Source of the DNA: an uncultured Clostridia bacterium
GTDB lineage: Bacteria; Bacillota; Clostridia; Oscillospirales; Acutalibacteraceae
Direction: 5' to 3'
Assembly: GCA_904420015.1 (NCBI GenBank)
Contig: CAJFTS010000011.1
Location: forward strand, 1-33,868
DNA length: 33,868 nt
A program made the position numbers and the translations under genes. Of the stretch, positions 8,801-16,574 are shown in pieces (position 1 is the first letter of the stretch; every line of letters starts with the position of its first letter). A model generated the notes under the pieces. It did not search any database. It saw only the letters and a program-made list of their open reading frames with translations, and was not told where the DNA came from.

Positions 8801-9756
8801 GAAGCGGTTTCATAGGGAACGGTGCAGGAATAGGTGTCGCTCTCGCTCTCCGGGTCAAAGGGTCGGTCCAGCGCGGCGCCCTCGACCGACAGGGATTTCA
8901 GCTTATTAGAGGGAACAGGCTGTTCCTCCTGAGGAGGATCGTACTCCACAAGCACTCCCTTGCCTTCCAAAACGGCGATGGCGTCCGCAGCGGAATTCTC
9001 CGCAGTAAAATCCAGCGGATTGCCGGTCACGTCCACATCCTTCAGGCTGTCGAGGGAAAGCAGGGAGGAGAGGTCGGTGATGGCGTTGCCGCTCAGCTGC
9101 AGCGACTGTAGATGAGAAAGGGAGGAGAAGGCGGACGCAGAGGAAAGGGACAGGGAATTGGCATACAGCACGCCCAGCTTTTCAAAGCCGGCCACCGCAC
9201 TGAAATCGGAAACCGGATTGTCGGAAAGATCCAGCATGGTCAGATGGGACAGCCCCGCCAGCGGGGAAAGATCCGCCACGTTGTTTTGAGAGATATCCAG
9301 CACCGTCAGAGTGGAGCTTACCTTTTCAATACCGCTGACACTCTCAAGCGAGGTGCCGCGCAGGTAAAGTTGCTGAAGGCGATGGGCGTCGGTGAGGAAG
9401 CTGAGGTCGGTCAGGGAATTGCCCGACAGGTCCAGCGCTTCCAGTGAAGTGATGCCGGCTAAGGCCGTAGCGTCCTGCAGCCGGCAGTTGGCGGCGGTCA
9501 GGCGGCGCAGATTGACCGCGCTTTCCAGCCCCGCAAAGGTGATGATATTTTGATCGGTAACATCCAAGACCTCCAGACGCCGCAGGTCTGCCAATGTGAG
9601 GGAATCGGAGGCGGAAAGGCCCAGTTCCTGCCGGACGGCGGCCGCAAGGGTCGGGTCCGCGATGTTGACCGAGCCGGTGTCGGCGGCGATGACCAGACCG
9701 GAGATTCCGGTCAGAAGCACAAGGACACACAAAAGCAGGGAGAGAGAACGTTTCAT
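5872..9756 (-). CDS. Large surface protein: leucine-rich repeats plus eight cadherin-like beta-sandwich domains
   Basis: 1294 residues. Signal peptide 1-25. Residues about 61-250 are eight or nine 22-residue leucine-rich repeats of the SDS22/internalin type (pattern LxxLDLSxNxxxDLSxL). Eight copies of an about 85-residue domain follow, starting near 284, 380, 583, 689, 791, 897, 1017 and 1120. Each has the pattern SNKLxxLxV, YxCTVPYE, a V-I-NN-L-PG-TT core and a YxIxATR end, matching the cadherin-like beta-sandwich family. A Ser/Pro-rich stalk (467-575) separates domains 2 and 3. Another Ser-rich stretch (about 1208-1255) precedes a membrane helix (about 1258-1279) and a Lys-rich cytoplasmic tail. 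There is no LPxTG motif, so anchoring is by the helix. ATG 9756 has GGAGG 7 nt upstream. Likely role: adhesion or protein/glycan binding; the ligand is unknown. Confidence 0.9.
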   Translation of the reverse strand: MKRSLSLLLCVLVLLTGISGLVIAADTGSVNIADPTLAAAVRQELGLSASDSLTLADLRRLEVLDVTDQNIITFAGLESAVNLRRLTAANCRLQDATALAGITSLEALDLSGNSLTDLSFLTDAHRLQQLYLRGTSLESVSGIEKVSSTLTVLDISQNNVADLSPLAGLSHLTMLDLSDNPVSDFSAVAGFEKLGVLYANSLSLSSASAFSSLSHLQSLQLSGNAITDLSSLLSLDSLKDVDVTGNPLDFTAENSAADAIAVLEGKGVLVEYDPPQEEQPVPSNKLKSLSVEGAALDRPFDPESESDTYSCTVPYETASLAITAVAQDPQATVQIYNNALTPGETTDVIVAVSRDGVETRKYIISATRENKAPDPVDPPSNRLTALSVDGAELDPPFDPSSDNLVYSCTVPYEMTTLSIVAKAEHPDAVIVVYNNTLIAGKTTEVTVAVSLAGVGTCRYTIQATREAPEPAPSEPDSSAPQSSSQSPSSSESESSQPSSSSSAPSGGSSAPSSPAPSSGKDSSSSQTSSSPSLPDSSAPSDSHAPSPSDPGTSSQAPAVNQAPSSGSSGSVPLEEPDETISASTKLSSLTVLSGTDSSFRQPVTVMEGSILLSCTVPNSVSQIDVDAVTVDEDASISVIGRELTPGKTVPIFVGVSHPQLRTRYYILLVTREAEETAQAGLSLPVEVTSTRLKELTVAETSLTTPYNMYNPFETYSCTVSAETSALTIQATPADEAAAVTVENNDLKPGATTTVSVTVSREGLPPRRYEIKATRPALPQEEPAAVQPASLSNKLAQLEIAGVTLDYPFRLENRGETYTCTVPYEMSALDIHAVPVDPEAKVTILNNVLVIGQTTTVSIKVERAGMPTLYYSILATRPASPSGSGSSASSQEPSAASSNKLKELRVEGVTFDFPFREDNPGETYTCTVPASMSSLDITAVPVDPNAKVRILFNSLTPGGTTDVVIEVTPVSGDTLYYTIRATRPATRASASPAPPTMTETVQKALPVPVTPVTLSGHSNKLKTLEIEGATFVGVPFKTTNSGESYEIIAPAGATELKITAEPVDSEATVKIHNNKLTPGTTSTVSVSVAHPGMDTLYYTLTVTVPAAETPSSKEPVNTGVNALKSLSVEEAPISPVYSTEDTMRIYYCTVPHHVESLTIHAEPFDADAEVTITGNNLVAGQETAVTVSVKRNGMTTQNYIIMATREEGYLPQSQTSSLGESSLLPSQPAESSLPAAALPEESSQESASSQPPANSSRSALGISIAILLISAAVAVTVVFLNQRPHKKKKFPSGKE

Positions 9757-9808
9757 AAAATACCTCCGATAATAGCAATTTTCGGTAAAATTCAGGCAAA
9801 TATGGATG

Positions 9809-9823
9809 ATACAAGAATTGTAT
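9809..9823. repeat. Palindrome in the LRR protein gene leader
   Basis: ATACAA-GAA-TTGTAT is a perfect inverted repeat within the about 97-nt untranslated leader of the surface protein gene. A second short palindrome, ACAATTGT, lies at 9851-9858 next to the -10 box. Either could be an operator; no regulator is assigned. Confidence 0.35.
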
Positions 9824-9859
9824 AATTTCTAGAATGGTTACAAAATCGACACAATTGTT

Positions 9860-9887
9860 ATTATAGCAAAATTCGACGTGATGTAAA
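9860..9887 (-). promoter_or_regulatory. Promoter of the LRR surface protein gene (extended -10)
   Basis: On the minus strand TTTACA (9882-9887), a 16-bp spacer and TATAAT (9860-9865) preceded by TGC, which makes an extended -10. It leaves a leader of about 97 nt before the GGAGG site. The remaining sequence from 9888 to 10028 shows nothing recognisable. Confidence 0.7.
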
Positions 9888-10028
9888 GCAATTTGCGCAA
9901 TTAAATTGTAAGAGTATCTCACGCCGAATGTTCAAAAAAACAGGATGATGCCGGCTAAGGACTCGGTGCGCCCGTTTTCGACAAGAAAAAGAAATGCTCC
10001 GTTTTCGCATAATAGATGCCCATATCAT

Positions 10029-10057
10029 TTGACTGAAAGGCCCCGATACGGTACAAT
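10029..10057 (+). promoter_or_regulatory. Sigma-A promoter of the PdaC-like deacetylase gene
   Basis: TTGACT (10029-10034), a 17-bp spacer and TACAAT (10052-10057). The predicted start is about 25 nt before the ATG at 10090. Confidence 0.75.
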
Positions 10058-10089
10058 TCGGATAGAAGGAAAGGACTGGGAGAAGAAGG

Positions 10090-11439
10090 ATGAAATTCAC
10101 GCTTGGAAAACGGGAAAAAGGGATGCTGGCGGCCGGGCTGGTGTTGGTTTTACTGGTCGGTGTGAGCCTTTTGGCGGCCTTTCTGCACCAGGACAGCCGG
10201 GAGCGGCCGTTTGTATATGACCCGGCTGCCGCTGCGTCCCCGTTGGAAGGACTCTCCATTTGCACGGAGATCGCCTACGACCGGCCGGATGCGGTGGCGG
10301 TATCCTATCCGGTCACTGGGAATCCGGAAATCGACCGGGAGCTGGAGGCCTTCGTACAACAGGAGCTGGAGCGGTACGAAGGGGCCGGCGCGGGCCAGGG
10401 GGACCCATCCCAGCGGGAATTTAACCTTTCCTGCGAGGTTACCCGGTTTAACGAAACGGTGGCCAGCGTCAGCTTTTCCGTCTCGACCGACGGCCCGAAA
10501 GGGTTCCGGCGGCAGACCGGTACCTATGATTTGAGCACCGGGGCGTCCTATGCCCTGTCCGACTTTTTCCTGCCTGCGTCCGACTACCGCAAGCGCCTGT
10601 CTGATTATGCCATTGAGCGGCTCCGGGAGGACGCATCCAGGGCCGATTGGACTTTGGAGCAGTGGCAGCAGCTGGCAGGCCCCCAGCAGATTGATCGTTT
10701 TGCCCTGGACGGGGAGCGGATCCGCCTCTTTTTTACGGATGCGCAGGGGGAGGAGCTGCAGGCGGAGATCCCTCTTCGCCTGCTAAACAGCGTATCCCTT
10801 TTTGATTTTTCCCAGTCTGAGACCCATTCCGATAAGGAGGCCGATCCGCCGTCTGTCCCTGCCGACCCGCCTGCGGCGGCGGCGGGACAAAAGAAGATTG
10901 CCTTCCTCTTTTGCGACGGGCCCTATTTGGAAACAACGGGGAAAATCCTCGACACGCTGAAGGCGCATCAGGCGAGGGCCACCTTCTGCCCCTTGGGAAA
11001 CCGGGCGGCCTACCATCCTGAGCTGGTCAAACGGATGGCGTCGCAGGGGCATGCCCTTTGCAACCATACCGATTCCCATAAGAAGCTGGACAATCTTTCG
11101 CCGGGTGAACTGTCCGCCCAGCTTAAACGGGCAAGCCTCACCCTTTCCAACCTGACCGGCACGTCGCCTGCGCTGCTCTGTCCGCCCTATGAGGCGGTGG
11201 GTGCGAAGGTAAAAACACTGGACGGCATGCAGGTGGTTCTGCCCGACCTGCGGCCGCAGGACTGGCGGGCGTCGGACGGCCGTGCCTTGGCGGATGAAAT
11301 CCTGGCGGGCGTGTACGACGGCTGCATCGTCCAGCTGCATGACCGGTACCCGGTGACGGCCGAGGCTGTGGAGCTCCTCCTTGAGGAGCTTCCCGATCAA
11401 GGATATACGCTGGTAACGGTGCCGGAGCTGTTGGGATAA
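10090..11439 (+). CDS. Membrane-anchored polysaccharide deacetylase-like protein (PdaC-type) with altered catalytic motifs
   Basis: 449 residues. Membrane anchor at about 11-31. An extracytoplasmic domain (about 55-240) resembles the DUF4163/DUF3298 module that precedes the catalytic domain in B. subtilis PdaC. The NodB/CE4 fold spans about 268-449. Motif 1, normally TFDDGP, is LFCDGP: the catalytic-base Asp is Cys275, while the metal-binding Asp276 is kept. Motif 2 is intact (H326-TDS-H330). Motif 3, normally RPPYG, is CPPYE with Cys364. DW (391-392) and LH (416-417) are present. The metal triad remains but the base and the Arg are both Cys, so activity on peptidoglycan is doubtful or uses different chemistry. 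GGGAG lies 7 nt before ATG 10090, and the gene has its own promoter and terminator. Confidence 0.88.
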   Translation: MKFTLGKREKGMLAAGLVLVLLVGVSLLAAFLHQDSRERPFVYDPAAAASPLEGLSICTEIAYDRPDAVAVSYPVTGNPEIDRELEAFVQQELERYEGAGAGQGDPSQREFNLSCEVTRFNETVASVSFSVSTDGPKGFRRQTGTYDLSTGASYALSDFFLPASDYRKRLSDYAIERLREDASRADWTLEQWQQLAGPQQIDRFALDGERIRLFFTDAQGEELQAEIPLRLLNSVSLFDFSQSETHSDKEADPPSVPADPPAAAAGQKKIAFLFCDGPYLETTGKILDTLKAHQARATFCPLGNRAAYHPELVKRMASQGHALCNHTDSHKKLDNLSPGELSAQLKRASLTLSNLTGTSPALLCPPYEAVGAKVKTLDGMQVVLPDLRPQDWRASDGRALADEILAGVYDGCIVQLHDRYPVTAEAVELLLEELPDQGYTLVTVPELLG

Positions 11440-11556
11440 AGGCGGAGACGGTGAGAGCGGCTGGGTAAGGTGGGATTACGGAATTTGGCGTTGTCCCGGC
11501 TGCGGAAGGCCGCTTTTCCAAAGAATGAACGCCGGCTTGCAGACGTCAGACAAAGA

Positions 11557-11586
11557 AAGCGGCTGGACCGATCGGTCCAGCCGCTT
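11557..11586. terminator. Bidirectional terminator between the deacetylase and stress protein genes
   Basis: A 30-nt perfect palindrome with arms AAGCGGCTGGACC/GGTCCAGCCGCTT around GATC. The minus-side tail TTCTTTG serves the universal stress protein gene; the plus-side tail CTTC is weaker and serves the deacetylase gene. The stretch 11440-11556 between the deacetylase stop and this stem holds nothing recognisable. Confidence 0.75.
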
Positions 11587-11634
11587 CTTCAATTAGGTGT
11601 TGTCACAGTCCTGTGAGGGGATATCGGCCTCTTT

Positions 11635-12078
11635 TCATTTGCTCGACATACTCACATGAGGGGCAAATTCGAAGGAAGGGGCCAGGGTAAAAAGGCGGCC
11701 GTCGGGGGCCGCCATAGTGACGGGAATGTCGGGGCACAGATTGTGCAGCACGCCGACAAACCCGGTGCCGGTGTCCTGCGGCATCCCGGTGACCAAATGC
11801 CGCACGCCGTATTTGCGCACATGCCCGGCCGTCATCAACGCAGAGTCGTCATGGAAGTAGATGGTCATGGACGCGCCGTTTTCGGCAGCCACATTATATA
11901 GGTATTCAAGTACCTCTCCTCTTTCTTGCACACTGGTTTTGTCCGGCATAACGCTCAGTACCTGCAAAGGCAATTCCATCAAATCTGCGAGCTGACGTCC
12001 GGCCTTGATTAACCGCTCGCAAGAGAGTTGATCGGTCACGCATACGAGGATGCCGGCTTTTTGTTGCAGCTTGCTCAC
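11635..12078 (-). CDS. Universal stress protein-like (UspA-fold) protein
   Basis: 147 residues, the usual length of a single Usp domain. The start GILVCVTDQLSCERLIKAG resembles the Usp-like segment found in KdpD sensor kinases, with the Rossmann-like strands QVLSVMP, TIYFH and HLVTGMP visible. The classic ATP-binding pattern G-2x-G-9x-G-S/T is not clearly present, so nucleotide binding is uncertain. The start is GTG at 12078, supported by AAAGGAG 9 nt upstream; no better ATG exists. It is transcribed away from putP. A CRP/FNR-type palindrome lies about 60 bp before the predicted transcription start. Exact role unknown; family members help cells survive starvation or redox stress. Confidence 0.75.
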   Translation of the reverse strand: MSKLQQKAGILVCVTDQLSCERLIKAGRQLADLMELPLQVLSVMPDKTSVQERGEVLEYLYNVAAENGASMTIYFHDDSALMTAGHVRKYGVRHLVTGMPQDTGTGFVGVLHNLCPDIPVTMAAPDGRLFTLAPSFEFAPHVSMSSK

Positions 12079-12167
12079 GTCGATTAGCTCCTTTATGTAA
12101 TAGGTTTTGGGATCGTGTGGTGCTCTTGATGACCACGGTTAAAGTATATGGGATAAATGTGAAAAAT

Positions 12168-12195
12168 ATTGTAACAAACCATTTCCTTTGCATAA
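12168..12195 (-). promoter_or_regulatory. Candidate promoter of the universal stress protein gene
   Basis: On the minus strand TACAAT (12168-12173) with a poor -35 (TTATGC, 12190-12195, 16-bp spacer). A weak -35 is typical of activator-dependent promoters, which fits the palindrome at 12214-12229. Confidence 0.5.
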
Positions 12196-12213
12196 ATATT
12201 TTTAATACACGGC

Positions 12214-12229
12214 TGTGAACAGGGTCACA
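12214..12229. promoter_or_regulatory. CRP/FNR-family operator palindrome
   Basis: TGTGA-ACAGGG-TCACA matches the TGTGA-N6-TCACA consensus recognised by CRP, and by Fnr/ArcR-type regulators in Firmicutes. Its centre (12221.5) lies about 60 bp upstream of the predicted start of the stress protein gene, the usual class I position, and about 130 bp from the putP start. A further half-site-like GTTCACA follows at 12234-12240 and also pairs with TGTGAAC at 12214-12220. Confidence 0.6.
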
Positions 12230-12315
12230 ATTCGTTCACAATCACCAAAAAGTAATGTTAAAATGAAACAATATAGAAAATAGAGAAAAATGTTGTAAGA
12301 TTTTAGCGAAATTGC

Positions 12316-12344
12316 TTGCGGCGGGAAGAAAAATACGGTATAAT
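12316..12344 (+). promoter_or_regulatory. Promoter of putP
   Basis: TTGCGG (12316-12321), a 17-bp spacer and a consensus TATAAT (12339-12344). The leader is about 83 nt. Apart from the two promoters and the CRP/FNR-like palindrome, the 355-bp divergent intergenic region shows only A/T-rich sequence. Confidence 0.7.
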
Positions 12345-12433
12345 ATCTTCGTCTTTTGCCGCATTATTACATTAATGCGGTTTCCTTCTGTCTGGGGAAA
12401 GAAGGGCGAGATAAGAGGAAAGGAAGGGTATAC

Positions 12434-13978
12434 ATGTCAAATGTTACATGGACGATCATCGCTTTCGTCATTTATACGGCTGCGATGATTGCCATCGGAG
12501 GCGTGTTCTACAAAAAGTCGAACAACCTCTCCGACTATTTTCTGGGAGGCCGCGGCCTCAACGCCTGGGTGGGCGCTTTGTCGGCGCAGGCGTCCGATAT
12601 GTCCGGCTGGCTGCTGATGGGACTGCCGGGTTCCATCTACCTGCTGGGGACCGGTCAGATCTGGATCGCGGTGGGCCTGTGTTTGGGTACGCTGCTCAAC
12701 TGGATTTTTGTGGCCGGACGCCTGCGCCGGTACACCATCAAGTCGGGCAATTCCCTGACGCTGCCGGAGTATTTTGAAAACCGGTTTCGGGATTCCAGCC
12801 GGATTCTCCGCACCGCCTCGGCTATCTTTATCATCATCTTTTTTGCCGTTTATACCGCTTCGGCCTTCGTGGCGTGCGGCAAGCTGTTTGCCCAGGTGTT
12901 CGGGGTGGACTACCAGATCGCCCTGTTGATCGGCGTGCTGGTTATTTTGATTTATACCTATCTGGGCGGTTTTCATGCGGTATGCTGGACCGACCTGGTG
13001 CAGGGGATTATGATGCTGATCGCCATCCTGGCGGTCCCGATTATTGCGCTGGCGGCGCTGGGCGGCTTTGAGGCGGTATCCGGATCGCTTCCGGCGGAGT
13101 TCCTCAATCCCTTCCGGGAAAGCGGGAAGGACATATCCGCCATTTCGATCATTTCCCAGCTGGCGTGGGGACTTGGGTATTTCGGGATGCCTCACATTTT
13201 GGTGCGCTTTATGGCGATCCGCTCCAATAAGGAGATCAAACGGTCCCGGGTCATCGCCATGGTCTGGGTGGTCATCTCCCTGGCCTTTGCGGTAGTTGTG
13301 GGAATCGTAGGCAAGGTCTTTGTCCAAAACGTGCCCGGCGACGGCGAAACGGTCTTTATCGAGATGATCCAGAAGATTTTCATGGGTCTGGACGGCGAAA
13401 CGGCCATTGTGCCGGTGGCCTTTATCGGCGGCCTGTTCTTGTGCGGCATCCTGGCTGCCATTATGTCTACGGCGGATTCCCAGCTGCTGGTGACGGCTTC
13501 CTCCATTTCCGACGATATTTATAAGGGCCTGATTAATAAGAAGGCCGGCGACGAATTCTTGGTGAAATTCAGCCGGGTGGCGGTTGTGGTGGTGGCGTTG
13601 GTGGCCTATTTCATCGCCCGCGATCCGGAATCCAGCGTTATGAATTTGGTTTCCAATGCTTGGGCGGGCTTTGGCGCTGCGTTCGGCCCGTTGGTGCTGC
13701 TTTCCCTGTTCTGGCGGCGGACGACCCGCGGCGGCGCGGCGGCCGGTATCATCGCCGGCGGCCTGACCGTTATTTTGTGGGAATATATTGCCATCGTCCC
13801 CACAGCGGCGGGCGCCGTTACCCTTTCGGCTGCTACGGGCCTTTATTCCCTGGTGCCCGGCTTTGCGCTCTCCTTGGTCTGCATCATCCTTTTCAGCTTC
13901 CTGACCAAGAAGCCCACCGACGATATGCTCGAGGAGTTCGACGCGGTCAAGAATATGGCGAAAAACGGGGAGGACTAA
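12434..13978 (+). CDS. putP: Sodium/proline symporter
   Basis: 514 residues (E. coli PutP 502), a sodium:solute symporter family protein with about 13 membrane segments that imports proline with Na+. The Na+-site signature ASDMSGWLLMGLPG places Asp55 and Ser57 at the same numbers as in E. coli PutP. The later STADSQLLVTASS motif carries the conserved Ser-Thr pair of the second Na+ contact, and LGGRGLNAWVGALSAQ is typical of PutP. ATG 12434 has GGAAGGG 5 nt upstream. Proline uptake serves nutrition, Stickland-type fermentation or osmoprotection; the sequence does not decide which. Monocistronic, with its own promoter and terminator. Confidence 0.93.
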   Translation: MSNVTWTIIAFVIYTAAMIAIGGVFYKKSNNLSDYFLGGRGLNAWVGALSAQASDMSGWLLMGLPGSIYLLGTGQIWIAVGLCLGTLLNWIFVAGRLRRYTIKSGNSLTLPEYFENRFRDSSRILRTASAIFIIIFFAVYTASAFVACGKLFAQVFGVDYQIALLIGVLVILIYTYLGGFHAVCWTDLVQGIMMLIAILAVPIIALAALGGFEAVSGSLPAEFLNPFRESGKDISAISIISQLAWGLGYFGMPHILVRFMAIRSNKEIKRSRVIAMVWVVISLAFAVVVGIVGKVFVQNVPGDGETVFIEMIQKIFMGLDGETAIVPVAFIGGLFLCGILAAIMSTADSQLLVTASSISDDIYKGLINKKAGDEFLVKFSRVAVVVVALVAYFIARDPESSVMNLVSNAWAGFGAAFGPLVLLSLFWRRTTRGGAAAGIIAGGLTVILWEYIAIVPTAAGAVTLSAATGLYSLVPGFALSLVCIILFSFLTKKPTDDMLEEFDAVKNMAKNGED

Positions 13979-14008
13979 AGCCTCTGGTCTGTTTTCATGT
14001 GTGAAAAA

Positions 14009-14053
14009 ACCGGCCCTGCTTCATGCTTATGACAGCGGGGCCGGTCTTTCCTT
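14009..14053 (+). terminator. Terminator of putP
   Basis: Stem ACCGGCCC...GCT / AGC...GGGGCCGGT with a T-rich tail CTTTCCTTT, about 30 nt after the putP stop. Confidence 0.8.
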
Positions 14054-14060
14054 TGCATAT

Positions 14061-14204
14061 GGCCGGGGCCGCGGCCTTTTCGCCATAGGCGGAGGTTGTC
14101 CACATCGTGCTGTTACAGCAAGGCCCGGCTGCCCAAAATAGCCGGAGGGCGATTGGCCTCAACCGCAATACCCAACCCGGTAAGCGACTGAAACCCGCTG
14201 CCGG
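14061..14204 (-). pseudogene. Decayed duplicate of an internal copA segment
   Basis: This stretch aligns with 14921-15062 inside copA over about 142 bp, with 18 mismatches and one inserted T by my count (about 87% identity). It matches CopA residues about 489-535 of the nucleotide-binding domain. Read on the minus strand it gives [20 protein letters not shown], then LGSRALL, then a TAA stop, then QHDVD and a frameshift at the extra T. It lacks the HP, CPC, DKTGT and GDGIND motifs and has no start. It lies between the putP and copA terminators, 3' of copA. Weak similarity may continue to about 14230. It is either a relic of a partial tandem duplication or the remains of a second P-type ATPase gene. 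Confidence 0.85.
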
Positions 14205-14238
14205 TTGAAAAAAGAAATACCCGTATTTCCATGCGCAA

Positions 14239-14277
14239 AAGAGGGGAGCCGGTTCTCCTGGAACCGGCTCCCCTCTT
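14239..14277 (-). terminator. Terminator of copA
   Basis: A 17-bp perfect stem beginning AAGAGGGGAGCCGG with a 5-nt loop; the minus-side tail is TTTTGCG. It starts 17 nt after the copA stop. Confidence 0.85.
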
Positions 14278-14293
14278 ATCTTGCCGTTGTGGC

Positions 14294-16525
14294 CTATTCT
14301 TTTACCTTAAAGGTGTTCAAACGAAGCGCATTGAGCACGACGGAAACCGAGCTCAGCGACATAGCGGCCGCCGCAAACATGGGGTTGAGCAGCGGGCCGC
14401 CGAACAGATAAAGAATTCCGGCAGCGATGGGAATGCCGATGGTATTGTAGCAAAAGGCCCAGAACAGGTTCTGGCGAATGTTGCGGATGGTGGCGCGGCT
14501 GAGAAGGATTGCGGTGAGTACGTCGTGAATGTCGCTTTTGACCAATACCACGTCCGCCGATTCAATGGCCACATCGGTGCCCGAGCCGATGGCAACGCCG
14601 ACGTTCGCCTGGGCGAGGGCGGGCGCGTCGTTAATGCCGTCCCCTACCATGGCGACCGTTTCGCCCTTGTCCATGATTTCCTTTACCTTCTTTGCCTTAT
14701 CCTGCGGCATCACCTCGGAGAGCACCTCGTCGATCCCCACCTGTTTGGCGATGGCGGCGGCGGTACGCCGGTTGTCTCCGGTAATCATGACCGTTTTGAT
14801 TCCCGCCTTGTGCAGCTTTTCGATGGTTTTCCGGCTGTCCGGCTTGATGACGTCCGCCACGGCTACCAGGCCCAGGAACCGCCCCTGTGCCGCCAGGTAC
14901 ATGGGGGTCTTACCCTCTCCGGCCAGGGCCGCGGCCTTTTCGTCATAGGCGGAGGTGTCCACTTTGTGCTGCTGCATCAATGCCCGGTTTCCCAAAATAA
15001 CCGGAAGGTGATCGACCTCAACCGCAATGCCCAACCCGGTAACCGCCTGAAACCCGCTGGTTTCCAAAAGAGACAGCTTATTTTCCTGGGCTGCACGGAT
15101 GATCGCCTCCCCCAAGGGATGCTCCGACCCCTGTTCAGCGGAGGCCGCCAGCTGCAAGACCCGGTTTCGCTCAACCCCTTCGGCGGCCACGATATCGGTA
15201 ACGTCCGGCTTTCCTTCGGTAATGGTACCCGTCTTGTCGAATACCACCGTGTTGACCTTGTGGGTGATTTCCAGCGCTTCGGCATTTTTAAAGAGAACGC
15301 CGTTTTCCGCCCCCTTGCCGGTTCCCACCATGATGGCGGTAGGGGTGGCCAGGCCCAGCGCGCAGGGACAGGCAATGACCAGAACCGAAACAAAAACTGT
15401 CAAAGCAAAGACAAAGCCTTCCCCAGCGATCCACCAGGCCGCCCCGGCGACCAAGGCGATTGCCAGCACCACCGGCACAAAATAGCCGGAAATCACATCG
15501 GCCAGCTTGGCGATGGGCGCCTTAGAGCCTTGGGCGTCCTCTACCAGCTTAATGATTTGGGAGAGGGCCATATCCTTGCCCACCTTGGTGGCTTTAAATT
15601 TGATAAAGCCGTTTTTGTTGATGCTCGCGCCTACGACGCTGTCGCCCGGCTGCTTTTCCACCGGAAGGCTTTCGCCGGTCAGCATGGATTCGTCGATGCT
15701 GGTGGCGCCTTCCAGGATGACGCCGTCCACCGGGATTTTCTCACCCGGCCGTACCAGCACCACATCTCCCACCACAATTTCCTCAATGGGGATCGCTGCC
15801 TCCTGCCCGTCCCGCAGTACCAGGCCGGTTTTCGGCGCAAGGCCCATCAGTTTTTGGATGGCGTCGCCCGTCTTGCCCTTTGAGCGCATTTCCATAAATT
15901 TACCCAGCAGAACCAGGGTAATGATGGTGGCGGTCGACTCGAAATAAAGGTTGTGGGCGGACATATGGTCCCCCTGAAAGATCAGATAGATGGAATACAA
16001 ACTGTAGAGAAAGGACGCTGTCGTACCGATGGCGACGAGAGAGTCCATATTCGGCCGGCCGCGGAACAGGGAGGAAAAGCCCACCGTGTAAAACTGGTAT
16101 CCGGCGATCATGACCGGCAGACACAGACACAGCTGCAGAATACCAAAGACCTGCGCATCCTCCATAGGATCAAGAAAATGAGGCAGCCCGATCATGGGCC
16201 CCATCGCGATGTAAAGCAAAGGCAGGGTAAAGACGGCGGCCACAATCAGCTTGGCACGAAAGACTACCAGCTCCCTATGTTTGCGCGCTTGGTTTTCCTC
16301 CGGCTTGTCCCGTTCCTCTTCAATCACCGAAAAACCGGTGGTTTCGACAACTTTTCGTATATCTTGATCGGATAATTCCTTTTCGTTATAAGTGATGGTC
16401 GCCCGCTCCGCCGCGTAATTCACCACAGCGGAAGAGACCGCCGGGTTTTTCTTGAAAGCCCGTTCTAAGCCGCTGGCGCAGGCGGCACAGTGCATCCCGC
16501 CGATTTTGATAGAGGCCGTTTTCAT
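14294..16525 (-). CDS. copA: Copper-exporting P1B-type ATPase
   Basis: 743 residues. One N-terminal heavy-metal-associated domain carries GMHCAAC (Cys13, Cys16), where many Gram-positive CopA proteins have two. About eight membrane segments include the metal-site CPC (386-388). The actuator has TGES (283-286); phosphorylation Asp430 is in DKTGT; the nucleotide domain has SEHP (467-470) and GDGIND (628-633). These are the marks of a Cu(I) exporter driven by ATP. ATG 16525 has AAAGGAGG 7 nt upstream; the frame extends upstream to 16570 but without a ribosome site. It follows copZ by 100 bp on the same strand, so both are probably transcribed from the copZ promoter. Confidence 0.95.
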   Translation of the reverse strand: MKTASIKIGGMHCAACASGLERAFKKNPAVSSAVVNYAAERATITYNEKELSDQDIRKVVETTGFSVIEEERDKPEENQARKHRELVVFRAKLIVAAVFTLPLLYIAMGPMIGLPHFLDPMEDAQVFGILQLCLCLPVMIAGYQFYTVGFSSLFRGRPNMDSLVAIGTTASFLYSLYSIYLIFQGDHMSAHNLYFESTATIITLVLLGKFMEMRSKGKTGDAIQKLMGLAPKTGLVLRDGQEAAIPIEEIVVGDVVLVRPGEKIPVDGVILEGATSIDESMLTGESLPVEKQPGDSVVGASINKNGFIKFKATKVGKDMALSQIIKLVEDAQGSKAPIAKLADVISGYFVPVVLAIALVAGAAWWIAGEGFVFALTVFVSVLVIACPCALGLATPTAIMVGTGKGAENGVLFKNAEALEITHKVNTVVFDKTGTITEGKPDVTDIVAAEGVERNRVLQLAASAEQGSEHPLGEAIIRAAQENKLSLLETSGFQAVTGLGIAVEVDHLPVILGNRALMQQHKVDTSAYDEKAAALAGEGKTPMYLAAQGRFLGLVAVADVIKPDSRKTIEKLHKAGIKTVMITGDNRRTAAAIAKQVGIDEVLSEVMPQDKAKKVKEIMDKGETVAMVGDGINDAPALAQANVGVAIGSGTDVAIESADVVLVKSDIHDVLTAILLSRATIRNIRQNLFWAFCYNTIGIPIAAGILYLFGGPLLNPMFAAAAMSLSSVSVVLNALRLNTFKVKE

Positions 16526-16574
16526 CGGCACCCCTCCTTTACTCAAAGTAAAAATAGGACGAATTATCACATTT

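Noticed and set aside
14231-15883. 550-codon open frame opposite copA
   Set aside because: It is the antisense frame of a well-supported gene in G+C-rich sequence; no ribosome site and His/Arg/Gly-rich nonsense composition.
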